Positions 1-11,554 of a DNA stretch of 64,000 nt are shown here, one piece after another; positions within the stretch are counted from its first letter, which is position 1, and each line of letters starts with the position of its first letter. This DNA comes from Icerya purchasi (lineage: Eukaryota; Arthropoda; Insecta; Hemiptera; Monophlebidae): positions 58,782,864 to 58,846,863 of the forward strand of contig CM077115.1 in the NCBI GenBank assembly GCA_039619475.1, in the 5' to 3' direction. Under the pieces are notes generated by a model that worked only from the letters and a program-made list of their open reading frames with translations, had not been told where the DNA came from and did no database searches. The translations under genes and the position numbers were made by a program.

Positions 1-354
1 TTGTTACTAGAAAGTTTATTACATTTGTTTTTGTAACATTTCGGGAATGTATTTAAAAAGTAGCCAGAGTGAACGAGTGTGGTGCTCGCGCTTAATGATG
101 AGTCTGTACTGGTTAATATTCGATAAACGGCCTAATGAGCTGTGCAAGATGTTGCTAATAACCGAGCTAATTAATGCTATCTAATAAGCCGGAGGAAATT
201 ATCAACGTTTTTGTCGTCGCGAATTTAACAGATAAGGTAGTCGAATAAGAAATTTTCAAAACCACCGACGCGCGGGGTAGACTGACGTCGATTTTATACT
301 GTTGGAATATCCTACATCGTTAAATAGGCGGTGATCACATGTGCAGCGAATGCA
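1..354. other. Unassigned AT-rich DNA
   Basis: No open frame, RNA gene or repeat is recognised here. The stretch ends at the start of the 355-457 hairpin. Confidence 0.5.
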
Positions 355-457
355 GAATCGAGTCAGATTCGCCAAGCCACCACACGTTCCAAATTCATCT
401 GCTCTTTATGCGATCGAATTTGGAACGTGCGGTGACTTGCCGAATCTGAGTCGATTC
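355..457. repeat. 103-nt imperfect inverted repeat (hairpin)
   Basis: The 42-nt arm 355-396 is complementary to 416-457 with about 38 of 42 positions matching, around a 19-nt loop. The four mismatches are scattered single bases. A transcript from either strand would fold into one long hairpin. It could be a pre-miRNA-like or siRNA-producing hairpin, or a very short foldback transposon. No target duplication is evident at the edges. Seen directly; the function is not known. Confidence 0.75.
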
Positions 458-3400
458 AACGTCGGATATAATTGTGATTGGTTTGAAAATAAAATCAAAT
501 AAATTAATACAAAACATAATATAAAACGAACAAAATGGAATAATAAACATCTTAAAACACACGCGCTATGTTAATTACATTACGTTTTTCTCTTTCTAAC
601 AATATTGCAATGTGGGGAAGATTTGAAAAAACCTCAAGTCGAAATTCCTTAATCTAGAATTGATTAAAATTAATCATAATTTTAAGCCTATCTATATGTA
701 TATAAGTGTAAATTTAGGCACCTGATAATTTTTAAATTTTATAAAGAAAAATCCCTCTAAAATAGCTGCTAATGTGGTCAGTGTAATTTACCGATTGCCT
801 ATACTAGACGACTGATTACAAGCTGGTCGGGTTTCTTTGATAATTGGCATGACTGTGCCATCTGAAACGACTTTACTTCGTATTTTATCGATACGAATAA
901 ATCTTAGAGCGCGGCGATTAGTCAGAAATTTGATAGGCTAGTAACTGATGCAATCAATTTTTCAATTTATGTAGTGAAAATAAAAAAAAAAAAAAGGAAA
1001 AAAGCCGCACACACAAAATGATAGCATTAAGTATTAAATGTGTTACCCTTGGGGATATCAATTCTTTTACGGTCACATTTTACGCGTGATTTTCATTCGA
1101 CGTATCACCTTGCGGTTTCAAGTGTGAGAAAGATTCGAACGATGTAATGTTTTTCCGTGGAGATGTGCAAGCTGGAATGCTCGACGCGATGAAAGGTTAG
1201 TTCACCCCCCCCCCCTCCCCCATGTTTTTTAGCGAGATTAAATAAGAGAATAAAAACTAAAAACATTTCTGAGATTTATTTATGTTTCATTTTTTGATGC
1301 GCATCAATTATGGACATTAACTGAGCGTAAATGTATTATATTGTTTTTTGTTTTTGGAAGTTTCAATGTGTGGCAGTCGCGGTATATTCTACGCGAACGA
1401 AACACAATTAACTAATCAACTATGCCGTAGCATAGAGCTGGCTCATTCCCTAGATTATTTAGAATGAACGATTTTATTAAAATCCGTCTCAGCAAAACCG
1501 GGGGGGGGGGTACGGCTTTATTGGTATAGAAACAAAAGTTTCAATCTTTGAAAAGCATTAAAGAGCTGAAATCGTTGCTGAACTACGATTTTTTTACAGT
1601 TTCTGGCGCGTTCCAGTGAAATAAATACAAAGCAATTTCTCAATCGAAATCAAACAAAATTTTGTCTATTTATTCTTATTTTCTTTTATGTATATAAATT
1701 TGTATGTAACATCAGGTCTTCCGCATATTAATATCCGTTTGAATCATTAATTTTTTTTTCTTTTTATTTAGCGAACTCTGTATATGATGGACTTTTATTT
1801 TTTTATTTTTTTAGTTTAGTTTTAGTTAATTAACTGTTTAAAGTAATTTTTTAAGGAAATGTACGATGTTATACTCAGCAGCGGGTGAGCATGAGAGTGT
1901 AAACGAGTAGTCGTTAAGTACTCGCGCCATAAATTTGTTAGAAAGACTTAATAACAATAATAATAATAATAATATATTTTCACTAAAAAAACTTATATTT
2001 CCTAGGGTTCGGTTTTCCTCTCGTTTTTGAGCACACTACTAATGTAATAATTAAAATAAACTTAAAATACAAGTATTAGACGAGCATTTAAGATTTGAAT
2101 GTAAATAATATTTCCGGTAATGCTGTTGTGGGATTTTCTAATAACCTCTCTGTAATTTGGGATCCTGAAATATTTTAATGAAATTTATTTTTCGTAATAT
2201 ACGACGTAATTACTAAAGTGCGTTCCAAATGATTTTTTAAAAAAGCGATTATTATTACGGAAGAATTTTAAAATAAAGCAAATCCATATAAGGTATTACG
2301 CATAGTTGACCTTTCCATAATAGTGGTGGTACTAAGCCTAATGGATCTGAAAAGAATATCGGTGACAGATGCTTTTTACTTGGGATTCGCCTTGATTTTT
2401 CCATATTTCTCTGATGATCAATTCAGTTTCAGATTAGGTATATACTCCCGGGAGCGATTTAATTCCGGAGAACCTATGACAGCTCTTAGCCGAGTGTAGC
2501 TGAAGTACTAGTCTGCTGTGCTACTATGCAAGTATTTCAATTATGCGCTAATTTAAAAATATGCCTATAAATCGGGTAGCTTCGACTGTAAATCTGTACT
2601 TTCTTTGACGAAATACTGGTCAGCCGCGTGTTTGGAACGAGCCACCACTTTCATAACTCTTCAATCATCTATTTTTATATTCCTTTTTTTTTTTTTTCCT
2701 GTTTCGGGCTTGTCAACCAGTGAACTTCATCTAGAAACAATCAAGAAAAGAAAGAATCGGTTCCATTGGATATCGTTGACACGAAGAGGAGAACCTATAT
2801 TTGTCTTTGTGTTCGGTACATCGCAGTTAACGAACATCATCTCTGTGTCGTAAAGTTCTCTTAGCGACGCGTTTGCGTGTGCTTTCTCTAAGCTTTCATA
2901 TGTAAATAATGTTTAGGCGCAGTCGTTCAGTCGTCGCTCAGGCGAAACATCAACTAATCAATTACGTGATTCGGAGCGGCGTATTCATAACACTGCTCAC
3001 AATTATGCTAATATACCCAGGGGTAAATGGTGTAGTTGATAAGCTCAAATTACTGTCGTCTCAGATTCCTTCGCGCTGATAATAACTCTGCATATAAGGG
3101 GAAGAAGAATAGCGATTAATTCGGAATCGTAAGGGCACAAGTTATGCATCGAAAAAGGCAATTCAAAACAGTCCGCAAAAATACATACAACTCCGGTTTG
3201 GTGCCGATCGATGAATGCGAACGGAGAGACAACGTAATTATAAGTCGTAACGAAAGTAGTAACATTAATATTAATAATAACGATAATTCTTCGTGCTATA
3301 GTTGACGATCATGTTCGGAACATGAACTCTATACAAGGGGTCATTCATTAAATCTCAAAAGTTAAATTTCGTAAAAATATAGCGCCCATTAGTGCTCGCA

Positions 3401-6400
3401 TATTTTATAGAGTTTTTGAATCGAGTTTCACTCAGTTCTTCAAATCTGAAAATCACTCTGTTTTTGTTTTTTACGCGCACACGTATCATCAAAAAATAAA
3501 TACGCCGTCTTCCATCAGATCTGCACATTAAAGATATGCATATATAGCAGATTTAAGGAATAGTTTTCGGATCGATCACGTAAGGAAGATGCTGATAAAA
3601 ATTTCGCTGCCCCTGTTTGTCGTAACATATTAGCGTCTGAAATATCTTACTAAAACTCACACATTTCCGCTGTTATCTCTCGGGAAAAGTAAAAAGCCGA
3701 AAATTCACTCATCCATCGTTATCAGTGTCAATTTTCATCTAGTAGCATGTTGCGATTTCTAAATGTTTAAAATGTAGCTACATACATACATTATATATAG
3801 AGTTAGCTAGTATAATTTCAGAGCTCAGTAATTTAATGTACCTTAAAAATATATACCTTTCCGAAACTGAACACAGTCCATACACTAAGCTGTTCAACTA
3901 TTTGTCTTTATCGAAGTGATCGTAATTCTGGAGGAGGTGCTGGTGTTAGTCTATATGTTTTATTCGTAAACTTTAGCTTGCATCGAATCTGAATGTCGAA
4001 GCAGCAGCGGTTTTCGATTTATAAATTAACTTTCGCTACTCTCGTTGATAAAATGAATTAATGATTACTCAATGACGGGATTTCCCGTATACAATAGATT
4101 CCATGAAGTCTGCCATGTTGCAGCATGTCCATTCCTATTTAATTTACATTTAAACGACTCTCTCCCAGTCTAAAACGTTTTAAGCGTACATCGCAAGTTT
4201 TCGTTCATCATATGTATGTACATACATATATGTATATTTTTAATAGTACTTTCGCTTTTATTTCTAATTGTACATATTAATTTTCGTTTATTATCTGGAT
4301 AAATCGGGTTTATCTATGTTTTTTATCGTCAATTATATTTCCATATATGTATGTATGTTGTTTGCGTTAGTTTAGTTAGTTATTCATTTCAGTTATTATT
4401 CCATTGTTTAAAGTTAATTCGTCGTTGAAAATATTCACACGTGCTCTATTGTTATTGTTGCGTAATAATATATATCATCCGTTTATTATTGGCCGATTCG
4501 ATTTGTTTACTTCGAGTTTCAATAGTTCATTGTCTTTTTTTTTTTTTGTTTAATAATTATTTTCATTAATTGGTTGCTACCTTATTCCTTGCTTAGTTTC
4601 GGGTTTTTCCTCCCGTTCGCCGTCCCTAATTAAAAACAGTTTCTTTTTGAGGCTAGTTTTACGATAATTTCTTATTCGTTACGAAACATGTAATTTACTA
4701 GTTAATTGGCTACTGAAATTAGAGGGCACACGAGTTCGAGACTTGTCTCGTTCCAGTTCCGAATCGCCCCCAGGTGTATTACCTAATCTGAAATTGAATA
4801 TTGGTTATATCAGAGAATTATCTGGGGGAAAGCAAAGGCGGAGCCCGATGGAAAGGAACTGGCCTCGGTATTCTCCTTAGATCCATTAGATCCTTAAATA
4901 CATTATGAAAAGCTTAGTTACGCAATTTCCGTTATACTTTATTAAGGATACGTATATGGGGGGGACTTGGTTCACTTTACATTTTTCCTTCGCGTTGCTT
5001 TAATCGTTATTAGTATTCGTTTTGCTTAAATTGATTTGGAACGTTTATTTTAATACGAAAAATAGATCAACGGTTACGGTAGAATTGAAATTTTTGTAAA
5101 TAAATTTCAAATTACAATACAAAACGGAACCCCCCCTTTTTAGAAAAGACGACCCCGAATGATAAAATCAATCGACCACTACTTTTCGTATTTCGGTAAT
5201 AATTATATTCGTTTTACGCTGTTCTTCAACCTTCGGTGTTCCGTACTGGTATTTTTTTCGCCTCATCCTATTTTGCGATATAATTAGTTCCGCCGCGTAT
5301 CATTTTCAAGTGTTTAATTCGACTTTTGTTATGCAGTCTGGTCAGGTACATCTGAATCTAACATGAACCAATTGAGCGATTATGCAAAATTAATACTCCG
5401 GAACAATACTACCGGATGTCCCACTGTATTTGCTAATACCTTAAAATTACATAAATACACGAGTTTCTCATTTCTTAAGGATATCGTGAGTAGCTACTGT
5501 ATCAGGTTTTGGCGCTATGTTCGAAATACAGGAGAATTGATGTAGCAGTTTAAAACCGCGGACTCTTCACAAATCACCGGGCTTTCCTCAGGCCCCTCTA
5601 TCGTTCGTTTTCAAGTAAATGTATCAGCGAATCGCTATGTATAGACAAAAAAGTGTATATCTAGTGAAGGGCTCTGTGTAACACTGTCCTTCTAGCGTAG
5701 TCACGTTCAACCAGAAACATCTTGGATATACACGCTTTTTGCGATCATTGTCTTTTTCGTTAGACAACATATTTCCTTTCCATGTTCCTTGTACTTAATC
5801 AAAAATTGTTCATCCGATTAAATTCTCGAGGCTACGTCGTGATTATGCGTGATCTATATCGCGTTAGGCCATCCGTTTCTATTATTTTTTTGTACTGCGC
5901 AGATGCAATCTTTGAAGATCCATCGGTCGGTATGACGAATGATATCCGGCCAATGAGTCGCGTCCTCTTTCTAGCGGGCATTTCGATAAAATCTAGCCAG
6001 GACACGTAAAAGAACTTTGAACACAGCAGTCTTATTTTATTTCATTCAGATATTCGTCTTCTTGCAAGTCCTTCGTGTCTTTTTGGCAGTCCGCTTTCCG
6101 TATCACATTTCTAAGGTACCAGTTCTTCCTTTTTGCGCGGACTGGACGAAAGATTCAGGTTTCACTATAGAAAAAAAAAAAGTAGGCGAATTTGATTGAT
6201 TTTGCTAATTTGCGAGGTCCGTCCAGATTCTGTTCTAAGTAGTCCAAGACATTATAATTGGGTCCTCCTACACATACGTGGGATTTCCGTTGCGAACCGC
6301 CATTGTATTCTATGATGGAGTCAAGATATAAGAAATGATCGACTCTCTCAATTTTCGCAATTCGGAATAGTTATTTTTCGCGTCCCTTCGTCAGTCTTGT

Positions 6401-7007
6401 CCTTATCAATATATGCGGACGACCACATTCTGCATTTGTATTTTCATGAGATCTGCGTGTATCATCGGTATAGTGTAAATCTGATATGTTTAATTAAAAC
6501 GATTTTTTCCCATCCAGCAGGGTTCCGTTTCTTTGAGTACAATACATATATTTCGTCATGTATACACCACCGTTCGTCTAAACACATCTTCAAACACTCT
6601 TTTCAGTCGGTCCGAAGAGGGAGATGCATTTTGTTTAACCTCCTCACCGATATACTGAATTTAAAATTCTGCGCAATTAATTTAAAAATAAAATTTAAAC
6701 AGTCAAATTCCTATTTTAAATAAATTATAATTCAAATAACAATAATTACACAAAGACTCGGGTAATATCTAAATTTCTATCCAGCCTTATAATATACACT
6801 GTAGGAACGTGAACATATAATCGATTTGACCGTCCAGCTCCTAGAAAAAAGAAAGAAAACAAAAAAAAATCCGAACAATTTTAAAGCATAAATTACGGAA
6901 TGAAATTGGAAAATATTAAATACAACGCTCGACAATCTTATAACCTACTTTTAAAATTATGAAAAAAAATCATGTGCGGTATAATTTTAAGCGATTTTAC
7001 GTCGAAA
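458..7007. other. Long AT-rich stretch without recognisable genes
   Basis: Several short open frames (for example 5782-6009 and 6397-6723) occur in both strands, but none has a recognisable motif, low-complexity bias typical of a real protein, or a conserved-looking neighbour. The stretch holds homopolymer runs (C-run near 1206, G-run near 1500), an AAT run near 1950-1972 and TATG-rich steps near 4210-4240. It looks like intergenic or intronic DNA. Nothing here supports a gene call. Confidence 0.5.
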
Positions 7008-7053
7008 AATTTCACGCCTGGAGAACAATTTCACGCCTTGAGAACAATTTCAA
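7008..7053. repeat. Short tandem repeat, 19-bp unit
   Basis: Two nearly identical 19-bp units (AATTTCACGCCTGGAGAAC and one variant) lie at 7008-7026 and 7027-7045, followed by a partial third copy. This is a small local duplication with no further signal. Confidence 0.7.
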
Positions 7054-8410
7054 GCGATACACAGATTTTCGAAAACTTAATGGTAGCGTATAATGAAAAT
7101 AATTATACACGCGGATATAATGCATAATCCGCGTCAACTCCAAAATAGTTTAGCAAAAACGCCAATCAATCTAGCGCGCGATATCTTCTTCCGGTTTAGC
7201 GGTTAATCCGAGGTTAATTTTCGGACCCTTCTAAATTGTAACTTTGTTCGAATTTATACGCGGCTATCATTAGTAATAAAAATTTATCGTCGCTACCCTG
7301 CGCTGCAAAGACACGTGTCAGGTGATGACGGAAGCAGACGTAACCCCGAAGTAGCAGATAGATTTTATAGTTGCTCTTTCGTTATCTTCGATGGAGACGG
7401 AAAATTTAGCAATTTTATTAAATGAAAAGCATTTTATTATTGTTGGCGATTGCCGACCGAGGAGGAGCGCCATTTCGGAAACGGTGTAAATAGATTATTG
7501 AGGTCGCCGAAGACCGTTGCGAAACAAAGGAAGTAAATTCTTTTATTTATAGACGACCCGCCGCTGTCAGCGTTGCATTAAAAATAATAAACTGCTTTCG
7601 AAAGACAAATAACGACGCAAAAAACCAAGCCATAAAACTGATAGAAACAACCATTAAAACTAAACATAAAATTAAATATGTAGCAAGCAGTCGGCACAAA
7701 CTTCCAGCCAAGTTAAATTGCCCCCCCCATCAAACTTGCCCGATTTTTGTCCGTCGAATTTAGTTCATTTTTCCGTGTTTTATTGCGTCATTTTATGCAT
7801 CCATTACGTGCGCTGCCGGAGAATGTTTATATCGATAATGATGCAGTCATCGAGAGGAATTACGTCAACTTTAAAATGATATTCGTTAAGCTTACGCATG
7901 AAGAGGCTATTTCGTACCTGAGTCGAAATTGTTATAATTACGTAGCAGTGAATCTCAGCTTTGCTTCTTTATTCATTCTCCGCCCGTTTTGACCTCTCAT
8001 CATTTCTACTTACTCCGATTGAAATGTGTCTATTCTATAAGAATTCGGCATTTTTTCTAATTCCGGCTCAGGCAAGCAGTTGGCCAAAAATTACTGTTGT
8101 CGTATAACGGTTCCGCTGTACTAGCGAAACCGAACGTTATAGAAACATTCCTAAGTTTCATTACTTGGTGGCGAGCCTCGTGACTACCTCTCTATTTGTA
8201 CATTTTTTAGTTGTACAATTGCATACAGTGTTCATGGGAATTATTCAAAACGCGAGTATGGACGCAAGACTTCATACGGATATTGCGAATGTTTGGTTTA
8301 TACAGATGCAAAAAAGTGTGTCTGTTTGTGAATTAATTAGCGTGCATAATTTGTCGCGTTGCCTTCTATATGATTCTATTAGGGACTATTTAATGACCAT
8401 GAATAACGAT
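7054..8410. other. Unassigned AT-rich DNA
   Basis: Open frames at 7747-7992 and 8165-8497 are not recognisable. The second runs into the antisense of the SINE head at 8411-8480, which argues that it is not a real gene. A C-run lies near 7722. Confidence 0.45.
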
Positions 8411-8480
8411 TGTGCCTTGTCGTCGATTAGGATCGAACTCAGGACCTCCGTAAAAGCAGTCGAGCGCTCTGATAATCCTA
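8411..8480 (-). mobile_element. tRNA-derived SINE head
   Basis: On the minus strand the sequence carries a tRNA-like segment with AGAGCGCTCGACT followed about 25 nt later by GAGTTCGATCC, a good B box of the internal RNA polymerase III promoter. The A-box side is worn. The same spacing and many of the same bases occur in the SINE at 63803-63910 (AGAGCGCTTGACT ... GGGTTCGATCC), so the two are probably one family. No clear tail is seen downstream, so this copy is probably truncated. A degenerate tRNA gene is the alternative. Confidence 0.6.
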
Positions 8481-8490
8481 AAAATGTAAA

Positions 8491-10930
8491 CTTTTAAAAA
8501 TTTAAATAACCTTAAAGTTCAGTTACACCGGCTTTTTTTTATAAACACGAACAAGTTATTTACATTTATATAAAATACATGCCGTTATTTATATTAGATT
8601 TTCGTTAAAACATAAAATAATAAAATAGAATAAAATAAAATTCACAATATATATATATAGTAAATATTCCGACCGGTTTCGTCTGTTCTAGAGACATATT
8701 CATGGACTCTCTGAGAACATTCCATGTATTCTGAAATGTCAAAAACTGAATAAGAATATGTACCACAATACCATAATTTCGAATGCGCTTGCGAATTTTT
8801 ATTTATTTTGGAATATTGTTAGAGATTTTATTTGCAGAAATCGTATATATGCGCGCAATAAAAGTCGAGGGAAAAATATAATCGGTATAGCTGGTATTTT
8901 TCACAAACGTTATTGCATCAAGATGAGATGAAATGTGACGCGCGTGATATTAGACAAATTAGTGAACTCTCTGTCGATAGTTAAGAAGTGGTTTCAGGTG
9001 GACACTATCCGAGAGAGACCTTTAAAAAGCGAAGCAGGTCACGCGTTTGGAAATTAATAACAGGAAAAATAGGAAGAGGACACGACAGGCAGCTGTCGAA
9101 TTCGAATGAGCAGCAAACAGCGGCTGCTAGGATTTCGGACGCGGAGAACAATGCGATTTCGGATGCCAACTTCTCAGCTATCTTCGATATTAAATTTTTA
9201 TCCACGAAAACGACGTTGCCAAACTGCCGGAAGATAAAGAACAAGTGCGAGCCGGCCGGCTGACATGTTTTAAATGTTTTCTCCTCCATTTTACGTCCAT
9301 AATTTTTATTATATATTGAAATACCGAATGCCGACAGTTTAAACAAACTACGTCACTCTTAAAGAACGGCAACTCTGAGAACGATTTTTCACAAGTCACA
9401 TCATAGTGTATGAATTGTGCGTATCAATTTTTCTCACTTTACGCGAGAATGTCTTATTTAATACGATTAATTCGAGAATTATTGGTCGAGGCACCTGCTT
9501 ATGAAATTAAATTTGTCGTGCACAGTTAGTTAACTCGGTTATTTGTCAAAACTGAAATATAAATCGTTCGGAGAAGGTTCGACCAGGTTAGTTAAGGATT
9601 ATTACGCATTTCGAACTGTTTAGAATGCAAGTGAGATGTGACCTCAGCCATACACATTCATTATGGTATTCAGTTTTTACTGAAAAACTTTAAACGACTG
9701 AAAAAACGATCGGCGAATTATTCAAGGCAAAACGACTTCTCTTAAAAGATAATCACCGCTATAAATTTCTAGTTTTTCTTTTAGGCCTTCAGGCCGGTGA
9801 TTATTGCGATTTAAAATAATTTAAGTATTTTAACGTACAAATAAAATACATATATTCTAGCGCTATTATAAATTCGGAGTAAATAATCGTTTTTTCCATC
9901 TCTGTTTTTTTTTTTTTTTTTTTTTTTTTTAATTATTAAATTATTCGGTTTCGTAATTTATTATATTTTATGATAACGTTAAGTGTGCGTCTACGTTTGG
10001 ATTGTTTGAGATTCGATCTTGGATAATTGAGAAAGATTACTGAACTGGCAATTCGGTCAGATAATTTTACACATTAAATACGAATAGAGAAATATGTTCC
10101 GCTATTTATACAGAAAGAACTATCCTGATAAAGTAAAAACAGAAATATCCACAACGCGATTGGTTATTCCGTCGAAGCAACCGGCAAAATCCCCGGTGTT
10201 GATTCGTTCACTTTATCTTACAAAATTGAAAGTCGATAACGATGAAAGCTCGCCCGGGCGACGCGAGTTGGCGTTCGAATCACGCTAACTAGCCGAGATG
10301 TCGAGACAAAGGTAAATTACCTGAACGAGAAAGAGCCGCGCTAGAGAATTATTAATCGAGCGCGGTGAAGGCGGAATAAAACGAAATTCCAGTTTGTTTA
10401 ATAAAATTATACACAGCCTTTGAAGTTGGAATAATTAATTCTCTGCCGTTTAACTTTATTTGTCAACTGCTTTCGCCTTCTATCAACTTATTACTCATAC
10501 ATAAGCATTTATGCTTTTCAAACGTTCGCTTGTGGTATTCTTTTTTCTTTTTTTTTTTTTTTTTTTGGATAATAATAAATTTGAAATATATTTAACATTT
10601 AACGGATACATATTTTTACTGACCCGTGTCTCTTACTGACCTTTTCGGGTTTAATAATTCCCCTGCGCTACGTAGTGTTCCTCCGTTGGCTATCCACACT
10701 TTGTTAGTCCTTCACGTTTCCGTTTTCTTTCAATGTCCTCCCCCGGAATTTCCATTCTAATTGCGAAGCTGATTCGAATCATATTTTTTGCTTGAATGTC
10801 TAGGTCTCTCGATTGATCGTGCAACTCGTATGTCCGATTCGTGTTAATCCCTAAAAAATGAAACAAATTACGACGAAATTTCTCAATTTCACAAAAAAGA
10901 TTCAGAAAATAGGGACGTCTTCCTACATCT
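8491..10930. other. Unassigned DNA with a small CTGA/GAAAC-type hairpin
   Basis: The open frames at 8988-9263 (+) and 9005-9346 (-) overlap each other on opposite strands and are not recognised. The minus strand of 8669-8704 reads CATGAATAT, GTCT, a 7-nt loop, AGAC, then GAAAC, which is a hairpin followed by GAAAC. Poly(T) runs lie at about 9907-9930 and 10544-10566. A GTTCGAATC sequence near 10273 resembles a B box but lacks a convincing A box. Confidence 0.45.
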
Positions 10931-10931
10931 T

Positions 10932-11554
10932 GTGACTTTTCCACAATCAACAAATATTAGCAATATACTAAAAATTAAACAACTCTGCTATTGCGTTGTA
11001 ACGTGGGAAAAGTACAAATCAAAGAACCAACTAATTCAATGTTTTAAATGCCAAGCTTTCGGACATCTTTCCATAAACTGTTATCTACCTCCAAATTGCT
11101 TGAAATGTGGTCAAGCACATTTTACAAAAACTTGCCAAAATCCTAGCAACATCATTAAGTGTGCAAACTCTGTTCCGGGCAACAGCTAGCTAATTCAAAA
11201 GATTGTCCGACCTACTTAAAGTTTCTAAATTCAAAAACATTCAAATCTAAGTATTCGGAGTCAAATAGAAAACACTTTCTCCGGAGCGATAATAAAAACT
11301 ATAATAATATAAAAAATCAAAATAATAGACATCTAACGTATGCAGAAAGTCTTGCAAATCGAGCATCACAACGTAACGAACCTAATACGGACAATAATTT
11401 ATCAGATATATTTAAGTCGTTTAAAGAACTAAATATACCAAAAATCATAAACGTAATTAAGAAAATGTGCACTAAATTAAAAGACGCTAGAGACATGTTC
11501 TCAAAAATATCAATAATTATTGAAACCTTAATGGACTATTTCGCTGACGAGTAA
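10932..11554 (+). pseudogene. LINE ORF1 (gag-like nucleic-acid-binding protein), truncated
   Basis: The ORF1 protein of Jockey LINEs binds the element RNA. Visible here are CCHC knuckles: CFKCQAFGHLSINC and CLKCGQAHFTKTC. A third, with Cys-X2-Cys spacing across the frame change, has Gln where His is expected. The first part reads in one frame to about 11185 and the rest in another frame from about 11159, so a frameshift lies in 11159-11189. The C-terminal part is rich in Asn and Lys and ends at a stop at 11552-11554. The N-terminal portion of the family protein is missing because of the 5' truncation. Confidence 0.8.

Noticed and set aside
9005..9399. Overlapping plus and minus open frames near 9.0-9.4 kb
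   Set aside because: Mutual antisense shadows without motif.
10242..10300. GCGTTCGAATCACGC as a tRNA or SINE B box
   Set aside because: No A box at a suitable distance and no clover-leaf pairing; left out as a feature.
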